Source: RGIG5612 sp045599965 (GTDB taxonomy: Bacteria > Bacillota > Clostridia > Lachnospirales > Lachnospiraceae). Taken from it: a DNA stretch of 6,916 nt. The stretch spans positions 1 to 6,916 of the forward strand of contig JAZRXA010000009.1 of assembly GCA_045599965.1 (NCBI GenBank), written 5' to 3'. The notes below the pieces were generated by a model. The model saw only the letters and a list, made by a program, of their open reading frames with translations, made no database searches and was not told where the DNA came from. A program made the position numbers and the translations under genes. The stretch's first letter is position 1, and each line of letters opens with the position of its first letter. Positions 5,401 through 6,916 of the stretch are shown piece after piece.

Positions 5401-6916
5401 AGAAGTAACGACGAATCCTACGAAAACAAAATATTTGGAGAGCAAGGATAGTTTAGATATAACAGGAGGAAAATTAACCCTCTCATACAATAATGATACA
5501 ACAGAAGTAATAGATATAACTTTAGATATGGTAAGTGGCTTCGACAATACGAAAGTAGGCAAACAAGAAATAACAGTAACATATGGAGACTTTACCGATA
5601 CATTTGAAGTAGAAATAGTAGCAAAGAGTCTTGCTGGAATAGAAGTAACGACGAATCCTACGAAAACAAAATATTTGGAGAGCAAGGATAGTTTAGATGT
5701 AACAGGTGGAAAATTAAAACTTTCTTATAACAACGAAACAACTAAAGTAATAGATATAGCTTCAGATATGGTGAGCGGTTTTGATAATACAAAAGTAGGT
5801 AAGCAAGAACTTTCAGTAACATATGGAGACTTTACCGATACTTTTGAAGTAGAAATAGTAGCAAAGAGTCTCAGCAAAATAGAAATAACGACTAAGCCTG
5901 TGAAGCTAAAATATTTAGAGGGCAAAGATAGTTTAGATATAACAGGAGGGAAATTAACCCTCTCATACAATAATGATACAACAGAAGTAATAGATATAAC
6001 TTCAGATATGATAAGTGGTTTTGACAATTCTAAAGTTGGGCAACAAACACTTACGGTTACGTATGACGATCTTACAGATACATTTGAAGTGGAAATAGTA
6101 GCAAAGAGTCTTAGCAGAATAGAAGTAACGACGATACCTACTAAAACAAAATACTTAGAAGGTAAAGATGCCTTAGATGTAACAGGAGGAAAAGTAACAC
6201 TTTCATATAATAATGACACAACAGAAGAAATAGATATAACTTCAGATATGGTAAGTGGCTTCGACAATACGAAAGTAGGCAAACAGGAAATTACAGTAAC
6301 ATATGGAGACTTTACTGATACTTTTGAAGTAGAAATAGTAGCAAAGAGTCTTGCTGGAATAGAAGTAACGACGATATCTACTAAGACAAAATACTTAGAA
6401 GGTAAAGATGCCTTAGATGTAACAGGAGGAAAATTAACCCTCTCATACAATAATGATACAACAGAAGTAATAGATATAACTTCAGATATGATAAGTGGTT
6501 TTGATAATACAAAAGTTGGAACACAAACACTTACGGTTACATATAAAAACTTAATAGATACTTTTAATGTTGAAATTATTGCAAAGAGTTTAGTTGGATT
6601 AGAAATAACAACTGAGCCAACAAAAAAAGTTTACATGAAAGGAAAAGAACAGTTAGATGTAACTGGTGGAAAGTTAAAACTAACATATGATAATGAAACA
6701 AAGGAAGAGATAAATATAACTTCAGCTATGGTAAGTGGTTTTGATAATACAAAAGTTGGAACACAAATAGTTACGGTTACGTATGACGATCTTACAGATA
6801 CATTTGATATAACGGTAGTAGATGGGGTTAATGTAACCCTAACAAGCCTAAGCTGGAATAATACAGATGATGCAGTATATCTTCTTTATGATTCAGCAGT
6901 AGAAGATAAAGATATT
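2333..6916 (+). CDS. Giant secreted adhesin-like protein: GLUG beta-helix and Ig-like repeats, 3'-partial
   Basis: There are 1528 codons with no stop up to the window end, so the C-terminus and its anchor are unseen. Residues 1-28 are a signal peptide with an ALA cleavage site. Residues 32-479 form module 1: a cap starting FAGGTGTADDPY and containing GWQPIG and FDGNGYSIKNLY; about nine GLUG-type turns (GGIVG...NCYNTG, about 128-422); then a conserved linker (GIGSGT, TLAEMKDKKTYGE, WTMEG, LFPEL). Residues 480-559 are an Ig-like unit. Residues 562-937 repeat module 1 in shorter form, with about seven GLUG turns. Residues 938-1497 are seven tandem 80-residue Ig-like units of group 3 type (TGGKL, SGFDNTKVG, TVTY). 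A new region starts near residue 1498. No catalytic motif is evident. GLUG plus Ig architecture is typical of long surface adhesins or fibres of Firmicutes; adhesion is inferred, the ligand is unknown. The start at 2333 is forced by an in-frame stop at 2312 and by the signal peptide. It is the downstream partner of the cohesin-like gene. Confidence 0.9.
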   Translation, partial: MRKVSKELITILLTIVMIAVTVPVTALADTPFAGGTGTADDPYIIKTKEQLDNVRNYLSSSFKLDNDIVFTEEDFAVGGDFYNNGKGWQPIGKSSSNAFRGAFDGNGYSIKNLYENVESSSTMSNPSYAGLFGYGVGNIENLGIIDCKIVNYNLKGTAYTGSIVGYIKGGTINNCYNTGILYGYDYIGGMAGYVESGNICNCYNTGNIDKGTYIGGIVGNSKGAILDDCYNKGTLTTDCGGVRFIGGIAGNLSDISTISNSNNEGNITADWKSGVSSDAGGVVGYLGDDNSKIINSYNTGNIIDYGDYSQTGGIVGCSASGTISVCYNAGTITADGYTLAEAGGIAGNGGTISNCYNTGTITATASKNYSSGKAGGIVGKGEIISNCYNTGTITASGYKADGIVGGIAGTVSGTHSNCYYLNKVNKGIGSGTDAGVKCTLAEMKDKKTYGEFDFNDTWTMEGNEDYLFPELQDVPMIYTKSLIAMSVTSLPSKVQYIEGKDELNLSGGKITLEYDNGTTEEIDITSGMVSGFDNTKVGKQTLTVVYENFTDTFDLYIISNQFAGGSGTIDDPFIVKTKEQLNYVRNCLSSSFKLENDIVFLEEDFKAGGDFYNDGTGWQPIGTGSNNAFSGTFDGNGYSVKNLYVNTKTSYAGLFGYASGNVKNLGMIDCNIAGTEYAGGIAGYSSNATIDNCYNDGNIVANGDIDSYAAGIVGYAVGGSIENCHNTGQITTSGGTRINDSCRGGIAGYAYNCILNNNYNTGTITTSDSVYGYGGGIVGYLYSKTISNCYNAGCVTLGKYTGGIAGYISSGTISNSFNIGTISTSGSVNGYGGGIVGKNSGTISTSYNTGTIIIYGGIDGYAGCLAGISNGKINNCFYLNNSNKGIGSGTNAGLKCTLAEMKDKKTYGEYDFDDIWTMEGNEDYLFPELQDVPMVFTKSLTAMSVTSEPSKTQYIEGKDELNLSGGKITLEYDNDTTEEIDITSDMVSGFDNTKVGKQEITVTYGDFNDIFEVEIVAKSLAGIEVTTNPTKTKYLESKDSLDITGGKLTLSYNNDTTEVIDITLDMVSGFDNTKVGKQEITVTYGDFTDTFEVEIVAKSLAGIEVTTNPTKTKYLESKDSLDVTGGKLKLSYNNETTKVIDIASDMVSGFDNTKVGKQELSVTYGDFTDTFEVEIVAKSLSKIEITTKPVKLKYLEGKDSLDITGGKLTLSYNNDTTEVIDITSDMISGFDNSKVGQQTLTVTYDDLTDTFEVEIVAKSLSRIEVTTIPTKTKYLEGKDALDVTGGKVTLSYNNDTTEEIDITSDMVSGFDNTKVGKQEITVTYGDFTDTFEVEIVAKSLAGIEVTTISTKTKYLEGKDALDVTGGKLTLSYNNDTTEVIDITSDMISGFDNTKVGTQTLTVTYKNLIDTFNVEIIAKSLVGLEITTEPTKKVYMKGKEQLDVTGGKLKLTYDNETKEEINITSAMVSGFDNTKVGTQIVTVTYDDLTDTFDITVVDGVNVTLTSLSWNNTDDAVYLLYDSAVEDKDI
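2714..3598 (+). repeat. GLUG-type beta-helix repeats, first set
   Basis: Residues 128-422 begin with YAGLFGYG and IENLGIIDC. About nine turns of 27-32 residues follow, each of the form GG(I/M/V)(A/V)G, a short G/S-rich loop, TI(S/N)NCYNTG, then a variable Thr/Ile strand. This is the GLUG motif pattern, expected to build a right-handed parallel beta-helix outside the cell. Cys occupies the NC(Y/F) position in most turns and Ser in the exceptions (NSNNEG, NSYNTG). Turn lengths are uneven, unlike the rigid Ig array. Confidence 0.8.
3385..3517 (+). repeat. Exact 37-bp direct repeat within the GLUG region
   Basis: Positions 3385-3421 and 3481-3517 are identical over 37 bases (starting AATTAGTAATTGC, ending ACGATAACTGCA), spaced 96 bases apart, i.e. 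32 codons. They encode ISNCYNTGTITA. Part of the same string (GGAACGATAACTGCA) recurs near 3320, marking recent in-frame duplication of a single beta-helix turn. Confidence 0.85.
3770..4009 (+). repeat. Ig-like unit 1, isolated from the tandem array
   Basis: It encodes residues 480-559, exactly 80 codons, starting KSLIAMSVTS and containing LSGGKITLEYDNGTTEEIDI and SGFDNTKVGKQTLTV. Its closest relative is unit 2 at 5144-5383, which sits at the same place in the second super-module (offset 1374 bases), showing that the Ig unit was duplicated together with the beta-helix. Confidence 0.85.
4016..5383 (+). repeat. Super-module copy 2 (cap + GLUG beta-helix + linker + Ig unit)
   Basis: It encodes residues 562-1017 and is the shorter partner of 2426-4009. 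The cap and the linker before the Ig unit are nearly the same in DNA as well as protein: the stretch around 4981-5170 matches 3607-3796 with scattered substitutions and no gap. The GLUG core between them has diverged and has fewer turns. Its Ig unit is also the first of the seven-unit tandem array. Confidence 0.85.
4283..4972 (+). repeat. GLUG-type beta-helix repeats, second set
   Basis: Residues 651-880 start with YAGLFGYA and VKNLGMIDC and continue through about seven turns with GG(I/L)(A/V)G and N(C/S)(Y/F)N-G signatures, ending NCFYLNN. Cys holds the ladder position in about four turns; Ser or Asn replaces it in the others. The fold is the same as in the first set, by inference. Confidence 0.8.
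5144..6823 (+). repeat. Seven tandem 240-bp (80-codon) Ig-like units
   Basis: Units start at 5144, 5384, 5624, 5864, 6104, 6344 and 6584, each exactly 240 bases with no insertion or deletion. Each encodes KSL...I(E)VTT-P-K-KYLEGKD-LD(V/I)TGGKL-LSY, then a DITS-MVSGFDNTKVG core and a TVTY...DTFEVEIVA strand, matching the group 3 bacterial Ig-like (Big_3) pattern. Such arrays usually act as stalks that hold a tip domain away from the cell. DNA identity between units is high but patchy: units 3, 5 and 7 share one block almost base for base (5461-5520, 5941-6000, 6421-6480), while other blocks pair units 2 with 4, 3 with 6 and 5 with 8 (the isolated copy being unit 1). Confidence 0.92.
6824..6916 (+). 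other. Start of a new non-repeat region in the giant protein
   Basis: After the last Ig unit the protein changes to GVNVTLTSLSWNNTDDAVYL and continues, Asp-rich, to the edge. It does not resemble the 80-residue unit. I do not recognise the domain from 31 residues; it may begin a tip, binding or anchoring region. Confidence 0.5.

Noticed and set aside
5101..5685. Long open frame on the minus strand across the Ig array
   Set aside because: It is the antisense image of the 240-bp coding repeats, so its product repeats with the same period. It lacks a ribosome site, and the sense frame carries clear domains.
5725..6450. Second long minus-strand open frame (241 codons)
   Set aside because: Same reason: the repeat of a stop-free antisense phase keeps the frame open. 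The repeated Ser/Val-rich product matches nothing and overlaps a strong gene.
5144..6823. CRISPR array or non-coding tandem satellite
   Set aside because: The period is 240 bases, in frame and fully coding, without short palindromic repeats or unique spacers.
5144..6823. Diversity-generating retroelement target
   Set aside because: Variation between units is not confined to adenine-derived sites, and no template repeat or reverse transcriptase is in the window. Gene conversion between units fits better.

Overview
The window holds three genes on the + strand, all encoding exported or surface-anchored proteins, and almost no intergenic DNA. Base composition is A+T-rich, with ATA, AGA and ACA codons common and TAA stops. 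The domain types are an LPXTG-like sorting signal, a cohesin-like domain, bacterial Ig-like domains and GLUG-type beta-helix repeats. Together these suggest a low-GC Gram-positive anaerobe of the Clostridia type, perhaps a gut or rumen member. That assignment is inference from composition and domain style; no taxonomic marker gene is present.

Layout. (1) Positions 3-1310: the C-terminal part of a Thr-rich, Cys-pair repeat protein ending in a VPPTG sorting signal; its start lies before the window. (2) Positions 1311-1388: a short gap with a perfect 15-bp stem hairpin (1335-1369), followed by a good Shine-Dalgarno. (3) Positions 1389-2333: a 314-residue protein with signal peptide, cohesin-like domain, Ig-like domain, one membrane helix and a basic cytoplasmic tail. 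(4) Positions 2333-6916: the first 1528 residues of a giant secreted adhesin-like protein. Its start codon overlaps the previous stop by one base, and the frame is still open at the window end. It has a signal peptide, two copies of a [conserved cap + GLUG beta-helix + linker + Ig-like] module, then six further Ig-like units, so that seven 80-residue units lie in strict tandem (5144-6823). A new non-repetitive region begins at 6824.

How they may work together. The second and third genes look like one translationally coupled unit. The first probably sits upstream in the same surface locus, separated by the hairpin, which could terminate, attenuate or stabilise. A reasonable but unproven picture is a cell-surface adhesion or scaffolding locus: one sortase-anchored protein, one membrane-anchored cohesin-like receptor and one very long fibrous protein. 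No dockerin, sortase, polymerase, nuclease or defence gene is visible.

The strongest observation is a mosaic pattern in the 240-bp repeats. Blocks of silent substitutions are shared between non-adjacent units, which points to intragenic recombination or gene conversion. I see nothing that amounts to a clearly new enzymatic or defence system.
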